Shown here in pieces: positions 16,293 through 24,727 of a stretch of 64,000 bases of DNA. Below the pieces are notes generated by a model. The model made no database searches. It was not told the DNA's origin and saw only the letters and a program-made list of their open reading frames with translations. Position 1 is the first letter of the stretch; each line of letters begins with the position of its first letter. This DNA comes from CAVQZA01 sp963718355 (lineage in GTDB: Bacteria > Actinomycetota > Thermoleophilia > Gaiellales > Gaiellaceae): NCBI GenBank assembly GCA_963718355.1, contig CAVQZA010000013.1, positions 186,001 to 250,000 of the forward strand, given 5' to 3'. The translations under genes were made by a program, and so were the position numbers.

Positions 16293-17372
16293 GTGGAGTT
16301 CTCGGTCGCCCGCGCCCAGTTTCCCGTGCTCGACCGGATCGCCTACCTCAACGCGGGCACGTTCGGGCCGCTCCCGCGGGTGACCTCCGAGGCGATCGAG
16401 CGGAACCGGATTCACGCTCTCGATCAGGGCCGCAGCGGAGCCGATTCGTGGGTGCGGCTCGGCGAGGCGCGGAACCGGCTGCGTGCGGCGATCGCGGCGG
16501 CGATCCACGTCGAGCCCGAGCACATCGCGCTCACCGGCTCGACGACGGACGGCTGCAACATCGTCCTCGCGGGGCTCGGCCTCGGGCCGGGCGACGAAAT
16601 CGTCACCACCGACGTCGAGCACTTCGGGCTGCTCGGCCCGCTGCACGCGTCGGGTGCCACACTTCGCTTCGCGCAGCTAAGAGATCGACCCGCCGATCAG
16701 GCTTTCGATGCGATCCTCGCCGAGGTCACTCCTCGCACGAAGCTGTTCGCTCTCTCGCACATCGCGTGGTCGACGGGGAACGTGCTGCCGATCGCCGAGC
16801 TGAAACCGGAGACCGGGGTGCCGATCCTCGTCGACGGCGCGCAGTCGGTCGGCGCGATCGACGTCGATGTGGCCGCCTACGACTTCTACACGGTCTCGGG
16901 CCAGAAATGGCTCTGCGGCCCTGACGGCACCGGCGCACTCCATGTCGCCGACCCGGACAGGCTGCGCGTCGCTCTACCGAACTCGTTCTCGCCGGCGAAG
17001 TACGAGCGCGACGGCTCGTTCGAGCCCAAGCCCGGTGCTGCGCGGTTCGACGCCGGCTGGCTCGACATGGGCCAGATCGAAGGGCTCGAGGCCGCGCTGG
17101 CGTCGGCGCCGGAGTGGCGCTTCGCGCGAGGGCTCGAACAGGCTCGCAAGGCGCGCGAGCGGCTCGCCGAGGTCGTCGACGTCGTCACCGACTGCGACCA
17201 GGCGACCCTCATCACCTTTCGCTACGACGGCGACACCGCCGAAACGGTCAAGCGGCTCGCGGCCGAGGAGGATGTCGTGATCCGCGATCTGCCCGGAACC
17301 GGCTGGCTGCGCGCCTCGGTCGGCTGGTGGACGAGCGACCAGGACGTCGAGCGCCTGGTCCAGGCGCTCTAG
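16293..17372 (+). CDS. class V aminotransferase (cysteine desulfurase-like fold)
   Basis: 359 residues from GTG 16293. IAYLNAGTFGPLPR at the start and ALTGSTTDGCNIVLAGL are typical substrate-loop and PLP-phosphate motifs. SHIAWSTGNVLPI is followed by PILVDGAQSVGAIDVDV with the PLP-pyridine Asp. YDFYTVSGQKWLCGPDG supplies the Schiff-base Lys. The family covers desulfurases, kynureninases and isopenicillin epimerase-like proteins; no IscU/SufU or kynurenine genes are adjacent. The reaction is therefore not assigned. Confidence 0.87.
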   Translation: MEFSVARAQFPVLDRIAYLNAGTFGPLPRVTSEAIERNRIHALDQGRSGADSWVRLGEARNRLRAAIAAAIHVEPEHIALTGSTTDGCNIVLAGLGLGPGDEIVTTDVEHFGLLGPLHASGATLRFAQLRDRPADQAFDAILAEVTPRTKLFALSHIAWSTGNVLPIAELKPETGVPILVDGAQSVGAIDVDVAAYDFYTVSGQKWLCGPDGTGALHVADPDRLRVALPNSFSPAKYERDGSFEPKPGAARFDAGWLDMGQIEGLEAALASAPEWRFARGLEQARKARERLAEVVDVVTDCDQATLITFRYDGDTAETVKRLAAEEDVVIRDLPGTGWLRASVGWWTSDQDVERLVQAL

Positions 17373-17932
17373 GCGGTAGGCAGGCCGAGCTGCGGCGCGA
17401 TCGGCTGCAGCGCGGCGATCACGTTCGCGATGTGCTCGTCGAGCGGCAGCTCGAGCAGCTCCGCGCCGCGGTCGACATCGTCGCGGTTCACGCCGGCAGC
17501 GAACGACGGCTGCTTCAGCTTCTTGCGTACCGACCTCGGCTCCAGCCCGTCGAGCCCCGTCGGCCGGACGAAGCCGCACGCCGTCACGAAGCCCGACAGC
17601 TCGTCGCAGGCGTACAGCGTCTTCTTCAGCAGCGTGTCCCGCTCCAGCTCGAGGTGATCGGCGTGCGAGAGAATCGCCTCGATCACGTCCTCGGGATAGC
17701 CCTCCTCGCGAAGGATCGTCGCGCCGTCCTGCGGATGCTTGTCGAGGGTTGGGTGGATCTCGTAGTCGAAGTCGTGCAGCAGCGCGACGATCCCCCACAG
17801 CTCCTCGTCCTCGCCGAACATTCGTGCGTAGGCACGCGTCGAGGCCTCGACCCCGAGCGCATGGCGCAGCAGCGCCTCGCTCGTCGTGTAGCGGGTGAGG
17901 GTCTCCCAGGCCTGGCTGCGCGTGAGGTCCAC
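17369..17932 (-). CDS. HDIG/HD-domain phosphohydrolase-like protein
   Basis: 187 residues using GTG 17932 (MDLTRSQAWETLTRYT); an ATG at 17983 adds 17 low-complexity residues. LLRHALGVEASTRAYARMFG gives the first His, LLHDFDYEIHP the HD dyad and following His, and ILSHADHLELERDTLLKKTLYACDELSG the remaining metal ligands. The pattern is the stand-alone HDIG family, often annotated as hydrolase near aminoacyl-tRNA or nucleotide genes. The substrate is unknown. Convergent with the aminotransferase (4-bp overlap), divergent from murA. Confidence 0.8.
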   Translation of the reverse strand: MDLTRSQAWETLTRYTTSEALLRHALGVEASTRAYARMFGEDEELWGIVALLHDFDYEIHPTLDKHPQDGATILREEGYPEDVIEAILSHADHLELERDTLLKKTLYACDELSGFVTACGFVRPTGLDGLEPRSVRKKLKQPSFAAGVNRDDVDRGAELLELPLDEHIANVIAALQPIAPQLGLPTA

Positions 17933-18011
17933 CGAGGGCGGTACGATAGCCGCCGCTCGTCCGCCGCGCCCGCCATTCTCCATGTCGCAGACCCTAGTCT
18001 CCGAAAAGCTG

Positions 18012-19292
18012 ATGCAGACCTTCGTCATCGAAGGCGGGCGTGCCCTCTCCGGCCATGTCCGCGCCGCGGGCAACAAGAACGGCGCCCTGCCGATCCTCGC
18101 CGCCTGCCTGCTCACCGACGAGGAGGTGTTGCTGACCAACGTGCCGCGCATCCGCGACGTCGAGACGATGGTCGAGCTGCTCGCGGACACGGGCGCCGAG
18201 GCGGAGTGGACAGGTCCGAACGAGGTGCGAGTGCACGCCGTCGGCCCGATCAAGACCGAGCTCGACGAGCAGCTCTGCACCGCGATCCGCGCCTCGTTCC
18301 TGCTCGCCGGGCCGCTGCTCGCCCGCGAGGGCCGCGCGATCGTGCCGCCGCCCGGCGGCGACGTGATCGGGCGCCGGCGTCTCGACACGCACATCCACGC
18401 CTTCCAGCAGCTCGGCGCCGAAGTCGAGATGACCCGCCGCTTCGAGATGCGGGCGAGCCGGCTCGTCGGGCGCTCGATCTTCCTCGACGAGGCGAGCGTC
18501 ACCGGCACCGAGAACACCGTGATGGCCGCAGTGCTCGCCGACGGCGAGACGGTGATCGCGAACGCCGCCTGCGAGCCGCACGTCCAGGATCTCTGCCGCT
18601 TCCTCGTCTCGCTCGGCGCGCAGATCGACGGGATCGGCTCCAACGTCCTCCGCATCACCGGCGTCGAGCGCCTCCACGGCGGCGAGCACCGGATCGGGCC
18701 CGAGCACATCGAGGTGGCGAGCTTCATCGGCCTCGCAGCCGTGACCGGCGGGGACATGACGATCGAGGGGATCGAGCCGGCCGACCTGATCTCGATCCTG
18801 CCCGTGTTCGAGAAGCTCGGCGTCCGCGTCGAGCTCGACGGCTCGAGCCTGCGCGTGCCGCCCGAGCAGGAGCTCGTGATCCAGGACGACCTCGGCGGCC
18901 AGATCCCGAAGATCGAGGACGGCACCTGGCCCGCGTTCCCCGCCGATCTCACGTCGATCGCGCTCACCGTCGCGACCCAGGCGCGCGGCACGATTCTGAT
19001 CTTCGAGAAGATGTTCGAGAGCCGCCTCTTCTTCGTCGACAAGCTCGTCGCGATGGGCGGGCGGATCATCCTCTGCGACCCGCACCGCGCCGTCGTCACC
19101 GGTCCTGCGCGCCTCTATGGCGAGCGGATGGAGAGCCCCGACATCCGCGCCGGCATGGCTCTGCTGATCGCGGCGCTCTGCGCTGAAGGCACCTCGACGA
19201 TCGGGAACATCGGCCAGATCGATCGCGGCTACGAGCGGATCGACGAGCGCCTGCGCGGCCTCGGCGCGCAGATCGAGCGCGTCGTCGTCTAG
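18012..19292 (+). CDS. murA: UDP-N-acetylglucosamine 1-carboxyvinyltransferase MurA with Asp117
   Basis: 426 residues from ATG 18012 (MQTFVIEGGRALSGHVRAAG); an upstream in-frame ATG at 17982 is possible. NKNGALPILAA contains the substrate-binding Lys-Asn, and RASFLLAGPLLAREG is the usual lead-in to the catalytic loop. That loop reads PPGGDVIGRRRLD: residue 117 (codon 18360-18362, GAC) is Asp where most MurAs have Cys (E. coli Cys115). M. tuberculosis MurA also has Asp117 and is not alkylated by fosfomycin. The enzyme performs the first committed step of peptidoglycan synthesis in the cytoplasm. Confidence 0.96.
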   Translation: MQTFVIEGGRALSGHVRAAGNKNGALPILAACLLTDEEVLLTNVPRIRDVETMVELLADTGAEAEWTGPNEVRVHAVGPIKTELDEQLCTAIRASFLLAGPLLAREGRAIVPPPGGDVIGRRRLDTHIHAFQQLGAEVEMTRRFEMRASRLVGRSIFLDEASVTGTENTVMAAVLADGETVIANAACEPHVQDLCRFLVSLGAQIDGIGSNVLRITGVERLHGGEHRIGPEHIEVASFIGLAAVTGGDMTIEGIEPADLISILPVFEKLGVRVELDGSSLRVPPEQELVIQDDLGGQIPKIEDGTWPAFPADLTSIALTVATQARGTILIFEKMFESRLFFVDKLVAMGGRIILCDPHRAVVTGPARLYGERMESPDIRAGMALLIAALCAEGTSTIGNIGQIDRGYERIDERLRGLGAQIERVVV

Positions 19293-19294
19293 CT

Positions 19295-21067
19295 CTAACC
19301 CTGGCTTGCGACCGCGGACGACGCGGCCTCGAGGTCGTCGGCCCCGGGGAACAGCACCCGCATCGTGTAGCTGCGACCGGCGAGCCGCACTGTCCACTGC
19401 GCCTGTCCGGCCATGTCCGTCGTGGCCCGCGCGACGATGCGCCAGCGTGTCCCCTCCTTCGCCTCCAGCACGAGCGGCCGTGAGGCGAGCGGCACGCTGG
19501 GCAGCGCGGCGCGCAACGAGGCGGTGAGCGTCAGCAGCCGCGAGCCGGCCAGCGAGGAGGCGACGCCGACCGCGGCGTCCGAGCGAAGCGTGCTCACCGT
19601 GAAGGGCTGCGACGAGACCGAAGGCGTGCCGAGCCCGGTGACGGTGAAGGAGTACCTGTGACCGCCGGTGAGCCGGACGAAGGTCGAGGTCGTGCTCGTC
19701 GCCGCGACGAGCACCCGGGTCGGGCCGCCGTCCTTCCGGGCCGACAGCCGGAACCTCGAGACGCCGTGCCCGCGCCAGCTGAGCCGCACGCCGTCGGCCG
19801 TGCGGACGCCGTCGACGCTGACCAGCGGCCGGCCCGAGGCGCGAGCGACCGCCGCGGCGACGTCGAGGACGCCGTAGCCCAGCTCCGGTGTCCAGGCTCC
19901 GTTCCCGGAGGCCGTCTCTTCGAGGATCGTGGCCACGTCCGCAGAGGACAGCGTCGGGTTCGCCGCCCATACGAGCGCTGCGGCGCCGGCGACCTGCGGC
20001 GCGGCGAACGACGTGCCGCTGGCAATGCCGTAGCGACCGCGCCGCGAGCCCGGGATGCGGACGGGCTGAAACACCGCCGAGGAGGCCGTCGACGAGAGGT
20101 CGCCGAGCACGTCGACGCCGGGTGCAACGAGCGACAGGTACGAGCCGAAGCTCGAGAAGGGAGCGCGCCGGCCCAACATGGTCGAGGCGCCGACCGCGAG
20201 GCCGATCCGGTCGGCCGGGCTCGGACCGTCGGGCTGGAGGAGCGCGGCGGGGTACTCGACGGGATTGCCGTTCTGCGCGTCGTTGCCCGCCGCGGCCACC
20301 AGCAGCACGTCGTGCCGAGCCGCGTAGGCGATCGCGTTGCGCTCGGCCTCGGAGGATGTCGGGCCGCCGAGGCTGAGGTTGATGATCTGCGCCCCGTGGT
20401 CGACGGCGTACACGATCCCGATCGCCTCGTCGACGTCGCTGAAGGCGCCGTTCCCGCCGTCGGCCTTGACGATCAGCAGTCGCGCGTCGCCGCCGAACCC
20501 GGCGATCCCCTCGCGGTTCGAAGGCGAGCCGCCGGCGAGTGACGCCACGAAGGTGCCGTGCCCGTTCGGGTCGCGGACGTCGAGATTGCCCGCGTGGACG
20601 TTGTAGCCGGCCGGCGCCTTCCCGGCGAGATCGGGCGCAGAGACATCGGCGCCCGTGTCCACGACCGCGATCGTCAACGAGCGGGCCGCGCGCTGAATCG
20701 AGGCGGGGACCACATCCGCGTAGGTGGCCCCGTACTGCCATTCGAGTGGCAGGCCGTTCACGAGCTGCGCTGTGAGCGCCGGCTCGGCGCGAGATGCGCG
20801 CGCGGCGACGGGCGCGATCGAGAGGATCCCGGGCCGGCACGCAACGCGCGCCGCGGACCGGAGCGGGTTTCCATGGAGCCGGATCTCGGCGATGCGGAGG
20901 GCCGGGACGCGGCGGACGACGACGCCGTGCACCTCCGCCAGCGCGGCCGTCAAAGCCGGCTCCGACGTATAGCCGACCGAGAACCTTGCCGTCGCCGCTT
21001 TGGCGCCGCCGGCGTCTGCCGCCACAACCAGGAGGGCGGCTATTACCGCGAACCTCCGTGCCCTCAA
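19295..21067 (-). CDS. secreted subtilase (S8 family serine peptidase)
   Basis: 590 residues from a TTG start chosen because AGGAGG lies 8 bases upstream; the long frame further upstream is antisense to hisB. A signal peptide (AVIAALLVVAADAGGAKAA) is followed by an inhibitor-like region. The catalytic triad is intact: Asp in IAVVDTGADV, His in DPNGHGTFVASLAGG, Ser in GIASGTSFAAPQVAG, with oxyanion Asn in VAAAGNDAQNG. A fibronectin-like C-terminal segment (RFRLSARKDGG through HRYSFTVTGLG) and a second beta domain follow. It is an extracellular protease, monocistronic and convergent with murA. Confidence 0.9.
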   Translation of the reverse strand: MRARRFAVIAALLVVAADAGGAKAATARFSVGYTSEPALTAALAEVHGVVVRRVPALRIAEIRLHGNPLRSAARVACRPGILSIAPVAARASRAEPALTAQLVNGLPLEWQYGATYADVVPASIQRAARSLTIAVVDTGADVSAPDLAGKAPAGYNVHAGNLDVRDPNGHGTFVASLAGGSPSNREGIAGFGGDARLLIVKADGGNGAFSDVDEAIGIVYAVDHGAQIINLSLGGPTSSEAERNAIAYAARHDVLLVAAAGNDAQNGNPVEYPAALLQPDGPSPADRIGLAVGASTMLGRRAPFSSFGSYLSLVAPGVDVLGDLSSTASSAVFQPVRIPGSRRGRYGIASGTSFAAPQVAGAAALVWAANPTLSSADVATILEETASGNGAWTPELGYGVLDVAAAVARASGRPLVSVDGVRTADGVRLSWRGHGVSRFRLSARKDGGPTRVLVAATSTTSTFVRLTGGHRYSFTVTGLGTPSVSSQPFTVSTLRSDAAVGVASSLAGSRLLTLTASLRAALPSVPLASRPLVLEAKEGTRWRIVARATTDMAGQAQWTVRLAGRSYTMRVLFPGADDLEAASSAVASQG

Positions 21068-21075
21068 TTCCCTAA

Positions 21076-21081
21076 CCTCCT
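21076..21081 (-). promoter_or_regulatory. strong Shine-Dalgarno fixing a TTG start
   Basis: The minus strand reads AGGAGG here, followed by eight bases and then TTG at 21067-21065. No other start codon in the frame has a comparable ribosome-binding site, and the residues after this TTG form the signal peptide of the subtilase. Confidence 0.7.
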
Positions 21082-21187
21082 GCCCCTGACCGTAGTCTGG
21101 ACGGAAGGCAACGACGATAGGCCGTTCGGCCCATCTTTGCAAGTCATACGCGGCTGTCTGCCCGACTCGGATACGCTGCGCCGCGCC

Positions 21188-21691
21188 ATGGCTGAAACCG
21201 GTGTTCGCGTCGTCGTCAGGGGGAGTGGGCGAGCGACGGTCTCGACGGGACTGTCGGTGCTCGATCACCTGCTCGAGCAGCTCGCGCTCTACGCGCGGTT
21301 CGATCTCACGCTCGAGAACGCGCCCGGGAGCGCGGATGCGGAGGTCACGGCCGCGGGCCGGGCGCTCGGGGAGGCGCTGGCCGCGTCGCTGCGCGCCGAG
21401 GGTGCGCGCGGGTTCGGCTCGGTCGCGATGACCGCCGAGGAGGCGTTGGCGACGGTCGTGCTCGAGACGTCGGAGCGCCCCCGCGTCTACTCGAACGTCG
21501 ACCTCTCGGGGGCCCACGTCGGCGGCCTCGGCACCGATCTCGCGGCGCGTTTCCTGCGCGAGCTCGCCGAAGGCGCCGGGCTGACGCTGCACGTCCGGCT
21601 GATCGAAGGGCGCGAGCCGCAGCACGTGCTCGAGGCGATGTTCAAGGCGCTCGGTGTCGCACTCGCCGAAGCGTGTACCGTGGCCGCATGA
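21188..21691 (+). CDS. HisB-like (imidazoleglycerol-phosphate dehydratase fold) protein lacking metal-binding histidines
   Basis: 167 residues. TGLSVLDHLLEQLALYARFDL aligns with the HisB TG-x-x-x-x-DHMLDQ region, RALGEAL and EAMFKALGVALAEA with its repeat ends. The first HisB metal motif (D-H-H-T-V-E-D) is replaced by A-D-A-E-V-T-A; the E-H-F-F His is Arg (ARFLREL); the second (D-H-H) is P-Q-H. At most two of the usual Mn-binding His remain, so IGP dehydratase activity is unlikely. No other his genes are nearby. It leads a co-directional cluster, with its stop overlapping the RidA ATG. A pseudoenzyme or altered function is inferred. Confidence 0.75.
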   Translation: MAETGVRVVVRGSGRATVSTGLSVLDHLLEQLALYARFDLTLENAPGSADAEVTAAGRALGEALAASLRAEGARGFGSVAMTAEEALATVVLETSERPRVYSNVDLSGAHVGGLGTDLAARFLRELAEGAGLTLHVRLIEGREPQHVLEAMFKALGVALAEACTVAA

Positions 21692-22071
21692 AGGAGGTCG
21701 TCCGCACCGAGGCTGCGCCGGCGCCGTTCCAGGGCGCGCCGTACTCGCAGGGGATCATCGCGGGCGGCTTCGTCTTTGTCTCCGGCCAGCTCGCCCTGAA
21801 GCCGGGCGCGAAGGAGCTCTCCGGCGGCACGATCGGCGAGCAGACGGAGCAGATCTTCGCGAACCTCGGCGCGATCCTGGAGGCGGCCGGCAGCGGCCTC
21901 GACCGGCTGGTGAAGACGACGGTGTTCCTCGTCGACCTCGGCGACTTCGCCGGGATGAACGAGGTGTACGCGCGCCACGTCGGCGACCGGCCGCCCGCAC
22001 GCTCCACCGTGGAGATCTCGGCTCTGCCGTCCGGGGCGCTCGTCGAAATCGAAGCGGTCGCGACGGTCTAA
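21688..22071 (+). CDS. ridA: RidA family (enamine/imine deaminase) protein
   Basis: 127 residues from ATG 21688, overlapping the previous stop by four bases. APFQGAPYSQGIIAGGFVFVSGQ is the RidA N-terminal motif. The conserved catalytic Arg appears in RPPARSTVEISALPSGALVEIEAVA (Arg of P-A-R-S/T and the late Glu). RidA hydrolyses reactive 2-aminoacrylate released by PLP enzymes. It sits with a PLP-binding YggS-type protein two genes on, consistent with PLP/imine stress management. Confidence 0.92.
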   Translation: MKEVVRTEAAPAPFQGAPYSQGIIAGGFVFVSGQLALKPGAKELSGGTIGEQTEQIFANLGAILEAAGSGLDRLVKTTVFLVDLGDFAGMNEVYARHVGDRPPARSTVEISALPSGALVEIEAVATV

Positions 22072-22080
22072 CCTAGGCCC

Positions 22081-23310
22081 ATGCGGGCCGAAGCCGTCAT
22101 CGCGGAGCTGCGCGCGCTGGACGTGCTCGAGCCCGTGACCGACCTCGCCGAGGACTACGAGGGCGTGTTCCTGGTCGGCGGCACGGTCCGCGACCTGCTG
22201 CTCGGCGCCCCGAGCTTCGACGTGGACATCGCGATCGAAGGCGACGCCATCGCCTTCGCGACGGCGCTCGCGGAGCGGCTTGGGGGCCGCATGCGCACGC
22301 ACCGCAAGTTCGGCACCGCCGCGGTGTTCTACGGCGACGACGGGCGGGTCGACGTCGTGACCGCGCGCACCGAGTCGTACGACGCGCCCGCGGTGCTGCC
22401 GTCCGTCGCGCACGCGGGGATCCACGACGACCTCTTCCGGCGCGACTTCACTATCAACGCGATGGCCGTGTCGCTGCGCGCCGACGACCTCGGCGAGCTC
22501 GTCGATCCGTACGGAGGGCGCGCCGACCTCGAGGCGCGCCGGATCCGCGTGCTGCATCCGCGCTCCTTCATCGACGATCCGACTCGGATCTTCCGCGCAG
22601 TCCGCTACGAGAACCGGCTCGGCTTCCGGATGGACGAGGAGACCGTGGCCCTCGCGCACGACTCGGTCGGGACCGGCCACGTCGGCGACCTCACGCCGGC
22701 GCGGCTGCGCGAAGAGCTGATCGCGCTGTTCGGCGAAGGCGCGGTCGGGCACACGATCGAGCGGATCCACGAGCTCGGGCTCGACGAGGCGATCCATCCG
22801 CACCTCTCCGCGGATGCCGAGACCGTCGAGCTGCTGGACCGGCTGACCGCGCTCGATGCCGAGTTCGAGCTCGGCGTGCCGGCGTGGCGGCTCGGGTTCG
22901 CCGTCCTCGCGAGGCGGCTGCCGCCCGACGAGGTGCTCCACTGGCTCCGCAGCCTCAAGCTGCGCCGCCGCGATGCGGAGCTGATCGCGGCGGCGGTCAC
23001 CGTCGGGCCACGGCTCGCCGAGTCGGTGCGCGACGCCGATCCGGCGGAGGTCGTCACGCTCGCTGATCCGTATACGCCCGACGCGCCGCTCTACGCGCTC
23101 GCGCTGGCCGACCTCCCGCCCCTGCGCGACTACTTCGGGCGGCTCCGCAGCGTCCGGCTCGAGCTGACCGGAACGGACCTGGCCGCGCTCGGGATGGCCG
23201 AATCGCCGCGGGTGGGGGAGATCCTCGCCGAGCTGCGCCGCCGCAAGCTGAACGGCGAGCTCGAGAGCCGCGACGCCGAGCTCGCGGCGGCGAAGGAGCT
23301 GATCGGGTGA
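22081..23310 (+). CDS. CCA tRNA nucleotidyltransferase / poly(A) polymerase family
   Basis: 409 residues. FLVGGTVRDLLLGAPSFDVDIAIEG contains the nucleotidyltransferase glycines and the D-x-D metal pair. RRDFTINAMAVSL and GRADLEARRIRVLHP continue the class II head/neck, and DPTRIFRAVRYENRLGF is the conserved neck motif. The C-terminal half is helical without an obvious HD phosphatase dyad. The protein adds CCA to tRNA 3' ends or adds A only; the tRNA-Pro in this window lacks an encoded CCA, so a CCA-adding enzyme is needed. Confidence 0.9.
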   Translation: MRAEAVIAELRALDVLEPVTDLAEDYEGVFLVGGTVRDLLLGAPSFDVDIAIEGDAIAFATALAERLGGRMRTHRKFGTAAVFYGDDGRVDVVTARTESYDAPAVLPSVAHAGIHDDLFRRDFTINAMAVSLRADDLGELVDPYGGRADLEARRIRVLHPRSFIDDPTRIFRAVRYENRLGFRMDEETVALAHDSVGTGHVGDLTPARLREELIALFGEGAVGHTIERIHELGLDEAIHPHLSADAETVELLDRLTALDAEFELGVPAWRLGFAVLARRLPPDEVLHWLRSLKLRRRDAELIAAAVTVGPRLAESVRDADPAEVVTLADPYTPDAPLYALALADLPPLRDYFGRLRSVRLELTGTDLAALGMAESPRVGEILAELRRRKLNGELESRDAELAAAKELIG

Positions 23311-23993
23311 TCCGCTGGGACGCGCCCGGGCCGTACGAGGTCGCCTTCTCGACCCGCGACGGCGGTGTCAGCGAGGGCGCGTTCGCGTCTCTGAATCTCG
23401 GCCTGAAGACCGCCGACGAGCCGGAGCACGTCAACGAGAACCGGCGCCGCCTCTGCGCGGAGGTCGGCGCGGAGCCCGAGTGGCTCTCGATGACCTGGCA
23501 GCGCCACTCGGCGGTCGTCCATCGCGCGGTTCCGGGAGCGCGGCCGGACGGCGACGGAGTCTGGACGGACACGTCCGGCGAGGCCGTGCTCCAGCTCACT
23601 GCCGACTGCGTGCCGATTGCGATCGCCCGGGCGGAGGGCACGCCGGCAGTGGCAGTGCTCCACGCGGGCTGGCGCGGATTGCTCGCGGGAGTCGTCGCCG
23701 CGGGCGTCGAGGCGCTCGGCCCTGGACGGCTCGCGGCGATGGTGGGGCCGTCGATCGGGCCTTGCTGTTACGAGGTCGGGCCAGAAGTCGCGGAGCCGTT
23801 CGGCGACGACGTGATGCGCGGCCGGAACCTCGACCTATGGGCTGCATCTGAGCGCGCGCTCCGTGCTGCGGGTGTCGAGAGCGTCGAGCGCGTGGATCTC
23901 TGCACCGCCTGCAATCCCAAGCTGTTCTTCTCGCACCGCCGCGACGCCGGCGTGACGGGGCGCCAGGGGGTGATCGCGCATGTTGTCGGCTGA
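23307..23993 (+). CDS. pgeF: peptidoglycan editing factor PgeF (YfiH/laccase-domain)
   Basis: 228 residues from GTG 23307 overlapping the cca stop. QLTADCVPIAIAR supplies the Cys ligand, VAVLHAGWRGLLAGVV the first His, and MVGPSIGPCCYEVGPEV plus DLCTACNPKLFFSHRRDAG the rest of the purine-nucleoside-phosphorylase-like/multicopper-unrelated YfiH site. In E. coli PgeF removes L-Ser-containing muropeptide precursors. Next to yggS and upstream of sepF this is the usual actinobacterial arrangement after ftsZ. Confidence 0.92.
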   Translation: MIRWDAPGPYEVAFSTRDGGVSEGAFASLNLGLKTADEPEHVNENRRRLCAEVGAEPEWLSMTWQRHSAVVHRAVPGARPDGDGVWTDTSGEAVLQLTADCVPIAIARAEGTPAVAVLHAGWRGLLAGVVAAGVEALGPGRLAAMVGPSIGPCCYEVGPEVAEPFGDDVMRGRNLDLWAASERALRAAGVESVERVDLCTACNPKLFFSHRRDAGVTGRQGVIAHVVG

Positions 23994-24576
23994 GGCGATC
24001 CGCGAGCGCTACCTCGCCGCGAAGGAGGAGGTCGGGCCGGGCGTGACCATCGTCGCCGCCACGAAGTACGTGCCCCTCGTGGACATGGCCGTGCTCGCCG
24101 AGGCCGGAATCGAGGTGGTCGGCGAGAACCGCGCCCAGGATCTCACCGCCAAGCACGCCGAGTACGGCGATGCCTTCCGCTGGCACTTCATCGGCCACCT
24201 CCAGTCGAACAAGGCCGGGCTCGTGAACGGGATCTGCGAGCTCGTCCACTCACTCGACTCGGAGTCAGCCGCGCGCCGCCTCACGGTGCCGGTGCTGGTC
24301 GAGGTCAACCTCTCGGGCGAGCCCACGAAGGCCGGCGTCCTGCCGGCCGAGCTCCCGGAGTTTCTGGCGCTCGCAGGCGACGTGCGCGGCCTGATGACGA
24401 TGCCGCCGGAGACCAGCGATCCCGCCGCCTCACGCCCGTACTTCGCCCGTCTGCGCGAGCTGGCGGAGCTCCACGGCCTGGCCGAGCTCTCGATGGGCAC
24501 GAGCCAGGACTACCGTGTTGCGGCCGAAGAGGGCGCCACCCTCGTCCGCGTCGGCTCTTCGCTCTTCCTTCCGTAG
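23980..24576 (+). CDS. YggS/PLPBP family pyridoxal-phosphate homeostasis protein
   Basis: 198 residues from ATG 23980, overlapping pgeF by 14 bp. VAATKYVPLVDMAVLAEAG gives the PLP Lys, VGENRAQDLTAKH and FIGHLQSNKAGLV are signature motifs, and LSMGTSQDYRVAAEEGATLVRVG the phosphate loop end. The protein is somewhat shorter than typical (220-230), because the middle region after LVHSLDSESAARRL is compact. It buffers free PLP in the cytoplasm and has no known catalysis. Confidence 0.92.
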   Translation: MLSAEAIRERYLAAKEEVGPGVTIVAATKYVPLVDMAVLAEAGIEVVGENRAQDLTAKHAEYGDAFRWHFIGHLQSNKAGLVNGICELVHSLDSESAARRLTVPVLVEVNLSGEPTKAGVLPAELPEFLALAGDVRGLMTMPPETSDPAASRPYFARLRELAELHGLAELSMGTSQDYRVAAEEGATLVRVGSSLFLP

Positions 24577-24596
24577 GGATTCAGCCGCTGCCAGGC

Positions 24597-24695
24597 GGGC
24601 GGAGCCGGGCTTGGCCCGGTGGGAGACCAAGTCTCGACGTTCTCGATAGTTGTGAAGGAGGGGGTTCGTGGGGGAACCATGGGTTCACCCACGTG
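24597..24695 (+). repeat. intergenic ~99-bp repeat, copy 1 (upstream of sepF)
   Basis: Begins GGGCGGAGCCGGGCTTGGCC, contains GTGAAGGAGGGG in the middle and ends in a hairpin (24668-24678 with 24682-24692, one mismatch). A second copy lies at 25491-25588 on the other side of sepF. Compared with copy 2 the outer hairpin pairs differ on both sides while staying paired, which supports selection on structure. It could be a mobile palindromic element, a structured RNA or an attenuator. Confidence 0.7.
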
Positions 24696-24727
24696 ATCCA
24701 GCCTGTTCCGCTAGTACCATCCCGCCG

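Noticed and set aside
24510..24692. Small proteins encoded by the sepF-flanking repeats on the minus strand
   Set aside because: Similar peptides are read from both copies, but compensatory changes favour RNA structure and there is no start or ribosome site common to both.
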